Part shown: positions 38,398 to 46,159 of the stretch, in pieces
Position numbering within the stretch: the first letter of the stretch is position 1
Layout: each line of letters begins with the position of its first letter
Assembly: GCF_021728295.1 (NCBI RefSeq)
Contig: NZ_JAKJXE010000009.1
Span: 186,001-250,000, forward strand
Length of the DNA: 64,000 bases
Direction of reading: 5' to 3'
DNA from: Pseudomonas petrae
GTDB lineage: Bacteria > Pseudomonadota > Gammaproteobacteria > Pseudomonadales > Pseudomonadaceae
Notes under the pieces: model-generated
Databases searched by the model: none
Seen by the model: only the letters and a program-made list of their open reading frames with translations
What the model was told of the DNA's origin: nothing
Position numbers and translations under genes: made by a program

Positions 38398-39044
38398 GCA
38401 ATCACTCCCCATGTGTTCTCGTAGACCAGCGCTTGCAGCGCACGTGGCTGCGCCCAGCCCTCCAGCACCAGCATTGGCGCCGGGTAGAATTCCTTGACCG
38501 GGCCCAGGCACAGAATCGCCAGGGGTTTTGAACCGGTTGGCATCTTCAGCAAATCGGCCAGGGCCTGGGGATCGAACAACGATACCCAGCCCATGCCGAG
38601 GCCTTCGGCACGCGCCGCCAGCCAGAGGTTCTGGATCGCGCACGACAGTGAAGCCATGTCCATTTCCGGTAAGGTGCGGCGGCCGAAGATGTGCTTGTCG
38701 CGATCGTCCATCAACGCGGCGACCAATACCTCGGCGCAGTCGCTGATGCCCTCGACCTTCAGCTTCATGAAATCGTCAGACCGCTCGCCCAAGGCTTCGG
38801 CAGTGCGAATGCGCTCCTCCTCCACCTGCGCCTGAATCTGCCCGCGCAATGCCGGGTCGGTGATGCGCAGGAAGCGCCACGGCTGCATCAAACCAACGCT
38901 CGGCGCATGGTGCGCGGCTTCGAGCAGGCGAGCCAGCAACTCCGGCGCGACCGAGCCACCGCAAAAGTGGCGCATGTCGCGACGCTCGGCGATGGCGCGG
39001 TAAACGGCAGCGCGTTCGTGGTCGGTGAAGGTGTGGTCAGTCAT
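38394..39044 (-). CDS. bluB: 5,6-dimethylbenzimidazole synthase
   Basis: BluB cleaves FMNH2 with O2 to make DMB, the lower ligand, in the aerobic route. The 216-residue nitroreductase-like protein has RDMRHFCGGSVAPELLARLL and the FMN-binding segment APSVGLMQPWRFLRI, then LGMGWVSLFDP. It marks an oxygen-dependent pathway. The start codon is chosen by family length; no clear ribosome-binding site is seen. cobB ends 10 bp upstream. Confidence 0.93.
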   Translation of the reverse strand: MTDHTFTDHERAAVYRAIAERRDMRHFCGGSVAPELLARLLEAAHHAPSVGLMQPWRFLRITDPALRGQIQAQVEEERIRTAEALGERSDDFMKLKVEGISDCAEVLVAALMDDRDKHIFGRRTLPEMDMASLSCAIQNLWLAARAEGLGMGWVSLFDPQALADLLKMPTGSKPLAILCLGPVKEFYPAPMLVLEGWAQPRALQALVYENTWGVIA

Positions 39045-39054
39045 AGGAGCGGGC

Positions 39055-40356
39055 TCATGGCAAAAATAGCGCCGCCATCGCCTGGGGATTCGAGGGGAAG
39101 TAAAAGTGGACGTACGACGCGGTCATGCGCCCTTCGCGGTAGACCGCTTCGGCGCCGCGCCCGCCATTGGGACTGAGGCCGCGGGCAATGGGGGTCAGCT
39201 CGGTGCTGGTCAGGGAGTGGTGATAGGTGTGGCCGCGCAGGGTGCCTTCCGGCAGTTCGACCGATTGCAGGGCCAGGGCTGCCAGACGCTTTTGCATCAC
39301 GGCTTCGCCCTTGAGCAAGCCCACCCCTTCGGCGCGCTGGCCATCGACATCGGTCAGGGCATCGAGCAGGTACAACATGCCGCCGCATTCGGCGAGCAGA
39401 GGTTTGCCGGCGGCGTGGTGCGCGCGAATCGCGGCGCGCATGCTGTGGTTTTCGGCCAGCGCCGTGTGATGCAATTCCGGGTAGCCGCCGGGCAGATACA
39501 GGCTGTCGACGTCGGGCAATTCCCGGTCGCGGATAGGCGAGAAGAACGACAGTTCGGCGCCCATCTCCCGTAGCAGGTCGAGGCTGGCGCCGTAGAAAAA
39601 CGCGAACGCCTCGTCGTGGGCGATGGCGATTTTCACGCCGGCCAGCAGCGGTTCAGCCGGCACAAACTCGGGGGCAGTGAAGGTCACGGCCGGCGGCAAC
39701 GTGGCGTCGCAGGTGCTGGCCAGCGCGGTGGCAGCAGTGTCGAGGCGCATGTCCAGGTCATTCAATTCGCTGGCCTGCACCAGGCCGAGGTGCCGGCTGG
39801 GCAGCTCAATGCCGGTTTCACGCGACAGCGCGCCGTACCAGCGCAGGCCTTCGGTCAGGCTGCCTTCCAGCAACTGCGCATGGCGCACCGTACCGACCCG
39901 ATTGGCCAGCACGCCGGCAAACGGCAGGTTCGGCTGATACCGCGCCAATCCCAACGCCAGTGCGCCGAAGGTCTGGGCCATGGCCGTGCCGTCGATCACG
40001 CCCAGCACCGGCACGCCGAAACGCCGGGCCAGGTCTGCGCTGGAGGGCGTGCCGTCGAACAAGCCCATGACGCCTTCGATGAGGATCAGGTCGGCATCAG
40101 CAGCGGCTTCCCACAAAAGACGACGACTTTCGTCCTCGCCGATCATCCACATGTCCAGCTGGTACACCGGATGGCCGCTGGCGCGCTCGAGAATCATCGG
40201 GTCGAGAAAGTCCGGCCCGCACTTGAACACGCGCACCTTGCGGCCCTGATTGCGATGCAAACGGGCGAGTGCGGCGGTGACGGTGGTTTTGCCCTGACCG
40301 GACGCGGGGGCGGCGATCAATACTGCCGGGCAGTGCCGGGGTTGGCGCTCACTCAC
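39055..40356 (-). CDS. cobB: Cobyrinate a,c-diamide synthase
   Basis: CobB (CbiA family) amidates the a and c side chains of hydrogenobyrinic/cobyrinic acid. The 433-residue protein begins MSERQPRHCPAVLIAAPASG with GQGKTTVTAALA as the nucleotide-binding loop. The C-terminal glutamine amidotransferase domain has LLAECGGMLYL with its nucleophilic Cys, and a late HTYHHS motif. It shares a 4-nt overlap with cobO. Do not confuse it with the sirtuin CobB, an unrelated gene at 43212. Confidence 0.94.
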   Translation of the reverse strand: MSERQPRHCPAVLIAAPASGQGKTTVTAALARLHRNQGRKVRVFKCGPDFLDPMILERASGHPVYQLDMWMIGEDESRRLLWEAAADADLILIEGVMGLFDGTPSSADLARRFGVPVLGVIDGTAMAQTFGALALGLARYQPNLPFAGVLANRVGTVRHAQLLEGSLTEGLRWYGALSRETGIELPSRHLGLVQASELNDLDMRLDTAATALASTCDATLPPAVTFTAPEFVPAEPLLAGVKIAIAHDEAFAFFYGASLDLLREMGAELSFFSPIRDRELPDVDSLYLPGGYPELHHTALAENHSMRAAIRAHHAAGKPLLAECGGMLYLLDALTDVDGQRAEGVGLLKGEAVMQKRLAALALQSVELPEGTLRGHTYHHSLTSTELTPIARGLSPNGGRGAEAVYREGRMTASYVHFYFPSNPQAMAALFLP

Positions 40357-40964
40357 AGTTCGATGCCTTTCTGCGCCTTGATGCCGGCTTGAAAGGCATG
40401 CTTGACCACGCCGATCTCGGAAACCGTGTCGGAGAGGTCGATCAGTTCCTGCTTCGCCCCCCGACCGGTGACGATCACGTGCTGCATCGGCGGCCGCGCC
40501 TGCAAGTCGCTCAGCACCTGCTCCAGGTCCAGATAGCCGTGCTTGAGGGCGATGTTCAGCTCATCGAGCACGACCATCCCGATGGAGGGGTCCTTGAGCA
40601 TTTCCCGGGTCACGGCCCACGCGGATTCGGCGGCGGCGATGTCACGCTGGCGGTCTTGGGTTTCCCAGGTGAAGCCCTCGCCCATCACGTGGTAACGCAC
40701 TTGTTCGGGGAAGCGGCGGAAGAACAGCTCTTCGCCGGTGCTGTGGCGGCCTTTGATGAACTGCACGACGCCGCACTGCATGCCGTGGCCCATGGCGCGG
40801 GCGAGCATGCCGAACGCCGAGCTGCTTTTGCCTTTGCCGTTACCGGTCAAGACCAGCAGCAACCCGCATTCATTTGGCGCGCTGGAAATGCGCTCGTCCA
40901 TCACCGCCTTTTTGCGCAGCATGCGCGCCAGGTGGCGTTCGTCACGTTCGGGGGATTCGCTCAT
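40353..40964 (-). CDS. cobO: Cob(I)yrinic acid a,c-diamide adenosyltransferase
   Basis: CobO (BtuR/CobA family) transfers the adenosyl group from ATP to cob(I)alamin precursors. The 203-residue protein starts at the ATG at 40964 (MSESPERDERHLARMLRKKA) with a GCGGAGAG sequence upstream. The P-loop GNGKGKSSSAFGMLARAM, VVQFIKG and VVLDELNIALKHGYL are signature segments. It is the first gene of the operon. The riboswitch lies about 120-320 bp upstream. Confidence 0.95.
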   Translation of the reverse strand: MSESPERDERHLARMLRKKAVMDERISSAPNECGLLLVLTGNGKGKSSSAFGMLARAMGHGMQCGVVQFIKGRHSTGEELFFRRFPEQVRYHVMGEGFTWETQDRQRDIAAAESAWAVTREMLKDPSIGMVVLDELNIALKHGYLDLEQVLSDLQARPPMQHVIVTGRGAKQELIDLSDTVSEIGVVKHAFQAGIKAQKGIEL

Positions 40965-40996
40965 CTCAGCTCTCCGCTTGAGGGCAGGTGTGGCAA

Positions 40997-41069
40997 ACGG
41001 AGGGCACAGGCAAAGACTGTCAGCAGGCACCGGACAAGGCCCGGCCTGCAGCAGAGCATCGCCCTCCGT
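40997..41069 (-). promoter_or_regulatory. Possible riboswitch expression-platform hairpin
   Basis: The minus strand has ACGGAGGGC (41061-41069) and, 55 bp later, its exact complement GCCCTCCGT (40997-41005). A second stem CAGGC...GCCTG lies between (about 41022-41046). No T run follows, so a plain terminator is not evident. This is inference about pairing; no folding was computed. Confidence 0.4.
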
Positions 41070-41084
41070 GATGCTGTTCGATGG

Positions 41085-41285
41085 ATCAGGCCGGTCTCCG
41101 GACTCATGAGTTGCCACAACCGTGGCAGGCCAGGCGCCTTCCCATGTTCAGCGAACACAGTGGCATTGTGCGTGGCCTTGACTCATTTACCGTTGCGGAG
41201 GCAGCGCCGGAATTGATCGCACGAGCAATCGCACCGGCTTCCCTGTTTCACCCTGTGGACCAACGAAGTCCCGGGCACCTGAAAC
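41085..41285 (-). promoter_or_regulatory. Cobalamin riboswitch upstream of cobO
   Basis: On the minus strand the region reads, in order: AGGTGCCCGGG, GGGTGAAACAGGGAAGCCGG, GCGCTGCCTCCGCAACGGTA, AATGAGTCAAGGCCACGCAC, GAACATGGGAAGGCGCC, and GAGTCCGGAGACCGGCCTG. These are the conserved blocks of the adenosylcobalamin aptamer in correct order. The expression platform is in the following 120 bp. Binding of the coenzyme would repress the ten-gene cob operon. Confidence 0.93.
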
Positions 41286-41395
41286 ATGGCGCGAAGGTTA
41301 GAGGGTTGACTCGGGAGCGTCAATCAAGGGATCGCACCTGGCGAGTGCGTGCGAAAAATCAGATCCCACTTGACCACTGTTTGAAACGTGAAACC

Positions 41396-41741
41396 GTAGG
41401 AGCCGGCTTGCTGGCGGAGGCGTCGGGCCACACGACATTGCAGCGTCTGCACGAATGCATTCGCCTGCAAGCTTGCTGCCGCAGGTTTTGCGCCCAATGC
41501 GGATCGTCGGTAAGCCACGCCCATTGTAGGAGCGCGCTTGCCCGCGATGACGGTGGTTCAGGCGACCGACGTGTCACAGGCAAAATCTTTCGCGGGCAAG
41601 CGCGCTCTTACAATGATCTCGGTAACGCCCATAATCTGTGGCGTACACACAATCCGTAGATATCGGCTTGCCGGCGAAGGCGTCCGGGCAGTCACATCGT
41701 CGGTGAGGGATGAATCGGGTTCGCCGGCAAGCCGGCTCCTG
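41396..41741. repeat. REP cluster: degenerate type B, type A REPIN, type B REPIN
   Basis: A degenerate type B pair starts at 41396 (GTAGGAGCCGGCTTGCTGGC). A type A REPIN spans 41526-41611 (GTAGGAGCGCGCTTGCCCGC to GCAAGCGCGCTCTTAC). A second B-type REPIN spans about 41656-41741 (CGGCTTGCCGGCGAA to TTCGCCGGCAAGCCGG). No gene is seen. The 65-bp spacing from the type A right arm (41591) to the second B left arm (41656) recurs at 62524-62589. Confidence 0.85.
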
Positions 41742-41831
41742 CGCAGGAGTGTGCTTGCCGCTAATGGGATGTGTGCTGCCGGTTATGTGTTCGCCCGCCG
41801 ACAGCGTTTGAACACATTGCTTCAGGAGCAG

Positions 41832-42368
41832 CTACTGCTTCGCCAGATTCGATGGCTGGATGACGCGCTTGGCATTCAGCCAGGCTTTTTGCCAATACGG
41901 CTTGTCGAGGCTGTCGAGTTTGACCGTGCCGCCGGTGGCCGGCGCGTGGACGAACCGCCCTTCCCCCACATAGATGCCGGCGTGGCTGACGTTCGAGCCG
42001 CCGCTGGTGGCGAAGAACACCAGATCACCGGTCTGCAACTGACTGCGATCGATGTCAGGCCCGCGCAGGGTGATCATTTCACGCGTCGATCGCGGCAAGG
42101 TGATACCGGCGGCGTCGTGGTAGACGTAGCCGATCAGGCCACTGCAATCAAAACCCGAATCAGGCGTGTTGCCGCCCCAGCGATAGGGCGTGCCAACGAG
42201 GCCGATCGCGCGCAACAGGACGTCGTCGGCGAGCGGTGAAGAAAACTGGGGAGGAGCGGACACTACAGGCCGGTAGACAACCTTGCGTGGAGCGGGCGGT
42301 GGAGTGCTGGAGCATGCGGCCAGCAGCACAGCCAGAGAGGCGACGATCAGGCGAACCGTTAACGACAT
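41832..42368 (-). CDS. NlpC/P60-family lipoprotein (putative peptidoglycan endopeptidase), first of a pair
   Basis: This 178-residue protein has lipoprotein signal LIVASLAVLLAAC (lipobox Cys) and an NlpC/P60 domain. The catalytic Cys lies in DSGFDCSGLIGYVY, a His in NVSHAGIYVG and a further His in RFVHAP. GTPYRWGGNTPDSGFDC is the usual family entry. Likely outer-membrane-anchored DD- or LD-endopeptidase acting on peptidoglycan cross-links. Start ATG 42368; a GTG at 42374 adds two residues. A paralogue follows upstream at 42456-43145. Confidence 0.9.
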   Translation of the reverse strand: MSLTVRLIVASLAVLLAACSSTPPPAPRKVVYRPVVSAPPQFSSPLADDVLLRAIGLVGTPYRWGGNTPDSGFDCSGLIGYVYHDAAGITLPRSTREMITLRGPDIDRSQLQTGDLVFFATSGGSNVSHAGIYVGEGRFVHAPATGGTVKLDSLDKPYWQKAWLNAKRVIQPSNLAKQ

Positions 42369-42455
42369 AAACACGACAACCTGTGCGGGGTGCAGCTTAC
42401 TTTGCCGAGAGCCGGGGTCGCGCGCAAGAGGATCAGGCCCTTTGCGCGCCCGGGG

Positions 42456-43145
42456 TTAACGGTGTTGGCGCTTGAGTGTAGTCGAGGTCATCGCAGTGGT
42501 GGTTTCAGGTACCGTTGAAGGTGCCATGGCCAGCGCGCGCTTGGCTTCGATGAACGTCTTGGCCCAGTAAGCATCGTCGAGGCTGTCGACACGGACACCA
42601 CCGCTGCGACGGCTGCTGGAGTGGATGAACTGGTCATCCCCCAGGTAGATGCCCGCATGACTGACGCGGCCGCGGCCAGCGGTGCTGAAGAACAGCAGAT
42701 CGCCTGGCTTCAGGTCATTGCGTTTGATGAGAGGGGCATCGATGTTGATCATTTCGCGGGAAGAACGCGGCAGGCTCATGCCCGCCTCTTCGCGGAACAG
42801 GTAACCGATGAAACCGCTGCAGTCGAAACCAGAGGTGGTCGAGGTGCCGCCGAAGCGATAGCGAGTGCCTATCAAGGATTTGCCGCGCTCGAGGATGCTG
42901 TCAGCCAGAACCGGCAAGCGGTACGGCTTGTTGTCGGCAAATTGAGCGAGTTCGTCTTCGGTAGCGACTTCGTCATCCAGTACGGAAGTGGCGTAATCTG
43001 CGCGCTTACTGGCGGATTGGGCGGTGGCAGAGTCCCGGAACTGGGGGCTTTGCGACTGTTGTTGCGACGTCGGCATCTGGGCCGCGCAGCCGAACAACAG
43101 CGTAACGAGTGCGAGAGGCACGAGGGGTGCGAAGCGGTTTAGCAT
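42456..43145 (-). CDS. NlpC/P60-family lipoprotein, second of a pair
   Basis: This 229-residue lipoprotein (lipobox LVTLLFGC) has an NlpC/P60 domain: GTRYRFGGTSTTSGFDCSG, RVSHAGIYLGDDQFIHSS with Cys, His and His positions as in the neighbour. It carries a longer Ser/Gln-rich linker (residues 25-60) after the lipid anchor, suggesting a spacer through the periplasm. The 81-bp gap between the two stop and start sites and shared motifs indicate duplication. Start: ATG 43145 or GTG 43151; neither has a strong ribosome-binding site. Confidence 0.88.
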   Translation of the reverse strand: MLNRFAPLVPLALVTLLFGCAAQMPTSQQQSQSPQFRDSATAQSASKRADYATSVLDDEVATEDELAQFADNKPYRLPVLADSILERGKSLIGTRYRFGGTSTTSGFDCSGFIGYLFREEAGMSLPRSSREMINIDAPLIKRNDLKPGDLLFFSTAGRGRVSHAGIYLGDDQFIHSSSRRSGGVRVDSLDDAYWAKTFIEAKRALAMAPSTVPETTTAMTSTTLKRQHR

Positions 43146-43211
43146 GTGCACGACCGTGGCTGAAGTGTAAAGAAGCCGAGACTATGCCTTCAATCGTACC
43201 CATTTGCAAAT

Positions 43212-44000
43212 TCAATCGAAACAAATGTGACTTACGATGTCGTCCATCACTTCTAAGGCTCTACACCTCAGAAACGCATCCATGTGCGCGGAATGATCGG
43301 TCGGCGAAGGGTTTATCTCTGCAATAAAGCCTCCCATCACCCGAGCGCGCAGCATAGGCTCATGAATGTACGGGAAGCTGGCGGTGGTTCCGATGCTGAG
43401 CACAGCGTCAAAGCCTTTTGCCATCTCTTCCTGAAGCACGTTCAATGCCAACTCTGGCAGCATCTCCTCAAATAACACCACCGATGGCCTCAGAACGCCA
43501 GTACAGCGGGGGCACAGCGGTGGCAGTGGTTGACCGAGATGCTCACTCAGCTGCGGATCCTCGGCGCCACAAGATTGACAGTAGAGCGGCGCCAACTGGC
43601 CGTGAATCTCGATCAGCCGTTCTGACGGGCTGCCCGCCGCGCGATGGTAGCCGTCGACGTTCTGCGTCAGCACCCAGCATTCCGGCTTGCGCCGCTGCAG
43701 TTCCGCGATGGCGTAGTGCGCCGCATTGGGACGTCCGCCCAAGCAAGCGCTGCCCAATTGTGCGATGTACTTCCAGCACAGTGCGGGATCACGACGCAGC
43801 ATAGGGCCGGACAAGGCCATTTCGATGGGCAGGCCGTCGTCGGTCTCACCGTTGTAAAGACCACCGACACCGCGATAGGTCGGCAGACCCGAATCCGCTG
43901 AAAGGCCGGCACCGGTAATAATCAAAATCCGGGTGGCGTGGCGCAAGGCCGCTGCGGTTTGCAGGACCAGGGCCGGATCGACCACGGGCGCGCTTACCAA
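43212..44000 (-). CDS. NAD-dependent protein deacylase (sirtuin)
   Basis: This is a 262-residue SIR2-family enzyme with GAGLSADSGLPTYRG (NAD loop), TQNVDGYHRAAG, catalytic His in LIEIHGQ, and zinc-binding pairs CQSC and CPRC. It removes acyl groups from lysines, giving nicotinamide and O-acetyl-ADP-ribose. The TTG start at 44000 overlaps the hda stop by 7 nt; a GTG at 43985 is an alternative. The name cobB is used for E. coli sirtuins but has no link to the cobalamin gene above. Confidence 0.88.
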   Translation of the reverse strand: MVSAPVVDPALVLQTAAALRHATRILIITGAGLSADSGLPTYRGVGGLYNGETDDGLPIEMALSGPMLRRDPALCWKYIAQLGSACLGGRPNAAHYAIAELQRRKPECWVLTQNVDGYHRAAGSPSERLIEIHGQLAPLYCQSCGAEDPQLSEHLGQPLPPLCPRCTGVLRPSVVLFEEMLPELALNVLQEEMAKGFDAVLSIGTTASFPYIHEPMLRARVMGGFIAEINPSPTDHSAHMDAFLRCRALEVMDDIVSHICFD

Positions 44001-44698
44001 CCGAGGGTTTCTTTCAGGAAGGGAATGGTCAGCTTGCGCTGGGCCTGCAGCGACGCCTGATCGAGTTGTTCAAGCAGGTCGAACAGCGCGCTCATGCTGC
44101 GCTTGCCCCGGGTGAGGATGAAATGCCCTACTTCATCGGTGAGGTGCAGCCCCCGACGTGACGCGCGCAATTGCAGGGCGCGAAGCTTTTCTTCGTCGGA
44201 CAACAGGCGCATCTGGAACACCAGCGCCATGGTCAGCCGCGATTTCAGGTCGGCCAGCTTGACCGGCAGTTCGCGGGGCGAGCATGACGCAGCGATGAGC
44301 AAGCGTCGGCCACTGTCACGCAGGCGGTTGAACAGGTGGAACAACGCTTCTTCCCACTCAGGCTTGCCGACCACCGCCTGCAGGTCATCGAGGCACACCA
44401 GTTCGTACTGCTCCAGATGATCGAACAGGCCAATGCCTTGGTCGAGAAGTTCGGCCATCGGCAGGTAAACCGCCGGCTCGCCCATCTGTTCGAAACGCAG
44501 GCAGGCGGCCTGCAACAGGTGCGTGCGCCCTACCCCGTTCTTGCCCCACAGATAAATCAGACTTTCCGTCCAGCCAGCCTCGGCTTCGCACAGCCGCTCG
44601 ACATAGCCGAGTGCAGCGGCATTGGCGCCTGGATAGTAATTGATGAAGGTGGCGTCATCACGCAGACGCACACTCAGGGGCAGCTGAACTGGTTTCAT
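43994..44698 (-). CDS. hda: DnaA regulatory inactivator Hda
   Basis: Hda, with the loaded beta-clamp, stimulates ATP hydrolysis on DnaA after initiation. The 234-residue protein starts at the ATG at 44698 with a clamp-binding-type N-terminus (MKPVQLPLSVRLRDDATFIN). The AAA+ region has Walker A-like WGKNGVGRTHLLQ (with Arg in the usual Lys position, normal for Hda), Walker B LVCLDDLQAV, and RLTMALVFQM. The in-frame start at 44782 would extend it unusually. It lies in the conserved hda-perM-DUF2066-purM order. Confidence 0.95.
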   Translation of the reverse strand: MKPVQLPLSVRLRDDATFINYYPGANAAALGYVERLCEAEAGWTESLIYLWGKNGVGRTHLLQAACLRFEQMGEPAVYLPMAELLDQGIGLFDHLEQYELVCLDDLQAVVGKPEWEEALFHLFNRLRDSGRRLLIAASCSPRELPVKLADLKSRLTMALVFQMRLLSDEEKLRALQLRASRRGLHLTDEVGHFILTRGKRSMSALFDLLEQLDQASLQAQRKLTIPFLKETLGW

Positions 44699-44894
44699 GC
44701 TGGCTGAACGGTTCGTGAAGAACCGCCAAAGGGCCTCTGTGAAAAGTGCGCAAAGTCTATACCCGCAGGGCTGGCCGCACAATGCGGCAGACCGCCAGCA
44801 AAATCAAAGGCTTGCGTAGGTCACTGGTATGACTGGGGATTACGGGAAAAACCACTCAAGAAAGCTTCGCACCCTGGGCGCGGTCGGTCGGACT

Positions 44895-44981
44895 GCAGGA
44901 GCCGGCTTGCTGGCGAACGCGTCGTGTCAGGCAACACAACGCAAATGATCAATCGGGTTCGCCAGCAAGCCGACTCCTACA
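44895..44981. repeat. REPIN, type B (GGAGCCGGCTTGCTGGCGAA arms)
   Basis: GCAGGAGCCGGCTTGCTGGC at 44895 faces the complementary arm ending at 44981 (TTCGCCAGCAAGCCGACTCC). The rest of 44699-45031, between hda and perM, contains no gene. Confidence 0.88.
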
Positions 44982-45031
44982 GAAGCAGTTTCCATCGATT
45001 CAGCGTGGTCACTGCCACTGCAGGAACGGAA

Positions 45032-46105
45032 TCAGAGATCCGGGTCGTCCAGACCTCCGTAGATGTCCGAATCCTTATAAAGGTCATGAACATGGCGCAC
45101 CAGGACCATGATCACCGCCGCCACCGGCAGCGCCAGCAGGATGCCGGTGAAACCGAACAGCTCGCCGCCCGCCAGAATCGCGAAGATCACCGCCACCGGG
45201 TGCAGACCGATACGGTCGCCTACCAGCAATGGCGTCAGCACCATGCCTTCCAGCGCCTGACCGACCATGAACACCGCAACGATGCCCAGCATCGGGTACA
45301 GGTCGCCACCGAACTGGAAGAAGCCCGCCAGAATCGCCGCGCCGATGCCAATGACGAAACCCATGTACGGCACGATGGCCGCCAGACCGGCAATGACACC
45401 GATCAACAGTCCCAGCTCCAACCCGACCAGCATCAGCCCGGCAGCGTAGATCACACCCAGCGCGACCATCACCAGCAACTGGCCGCGAATGAACGCACCC
45501 AATACTTCATGGCACTCGTCCGCCAGGGCGACGATTTTCTTCTCGCGGTGACGCGGCAACAGGCTGCGCACCTTGGCGGTCATCACGTCCCAGTCACGCA
45601 GCAGGTAGAAGCAGACCACCGGGATCAGCACCAGATTGGTCAGCCAGCCAATCAGCGCCAGCGTCGACGTGGTGGCCTGGGACAGAACGATACCGACGAT
45701 GTCGCCGGTCTGACCCATGTGCTCCGAGATCGCTGCCTTAACCTTGTCGAACTTCCAGAACCCGTCTGCCAGCCCCAGCTTGGCCTGCGCCCACGGCATG
45801 GCGGTGTGCTGCAGCCAGTCGAGGATCTGCGGCGCCAGTTCGTACAGGCGATAAAGCTGCTTGGCCAGCATCGGTACCAGCACCAACAGCAGGCCCATGA
45901 AGATCAGGGTGAACAACAGGAACACCGTCACCACACTCATGGTGCGTGACAGCTTCAGTTTTTCCAGCCGGTCTGCCAGCGGATCGCCCATGTACGCCAG
46001 CAACAGCGCCACGAGAAACGGCGTCAGAATCGAATGCAGCAGCCAGACGAACAAACAGACCAGGACAACCCCGCCCAGCCAAAACCAACGACGCGTATCA
46101 GTCAT
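45032..46105 (-). CDS. perM: AI-2E/PerM-family transporter
   Basis: This 357-residue, eight-helix inner-membrane protein of the UPF0118/PerM family starts MTDTRRWFWLGGVVLVCLFV. Family features include LLAYMGDPLADRLEKLKLSR, and the C-terminal VALGVIYAAGLMLVGLELGLL/AAILAG helices. Relatives are proposed to export AI-2 or other small molecules, but this is unproven for PerM. It sits in the hda-perM-DUF2066-purM block conserved in gammaproteobacteria. Confidence 0.9.
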   Translation of the reverse strand: MTDTRRWFWLGGVVLVCLFVWLLHSILTPFLVALLLAYMGDPLADRLEKLKLSRTMSVVTVFLLFTLIFMGLLLVLVPMLAKQLYRLYELAPQILDWLQHTAMPWAQAKLGLADGFWKFDKVKAAISEHMGQTGDIVGIVLSQATTSTLALIGWLTNLVLIPVVCFYLLRDWDVMTAKVRSLLPRHREKKIVALADECHEVLGAFIRGQLLVMVALGVIYAAGLMLVGLELGLLIGVIAGLAAIVPYMGFVIGIGAAILAGFFQFGGDLYPMLGIVAVFMVGQALEGMVLTPLLVGDRIGLHPVAVIFAILAGGELFGFTGILLALPVAAVIMVLVRHVHDLYKDSDIYGGLDDPDL

Positions 46106-46159
46106 TACTGCCTCTTTCCCCAGGATGATGTGCTTCGTGCAACGTCGTTATGAACCTGT

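Noticed and set aside
41832..43145. One frameshifted NlpC gene
   Set aside because: Both genes have their own lipoprotein signal and complete Cys/His set, so they are two genes.
44924..45949. 341-codon plus-strand ORF over perM
   Set aside because: Antisense to perM, rich in His/Gln repeats from reversed hydrophobic codons.
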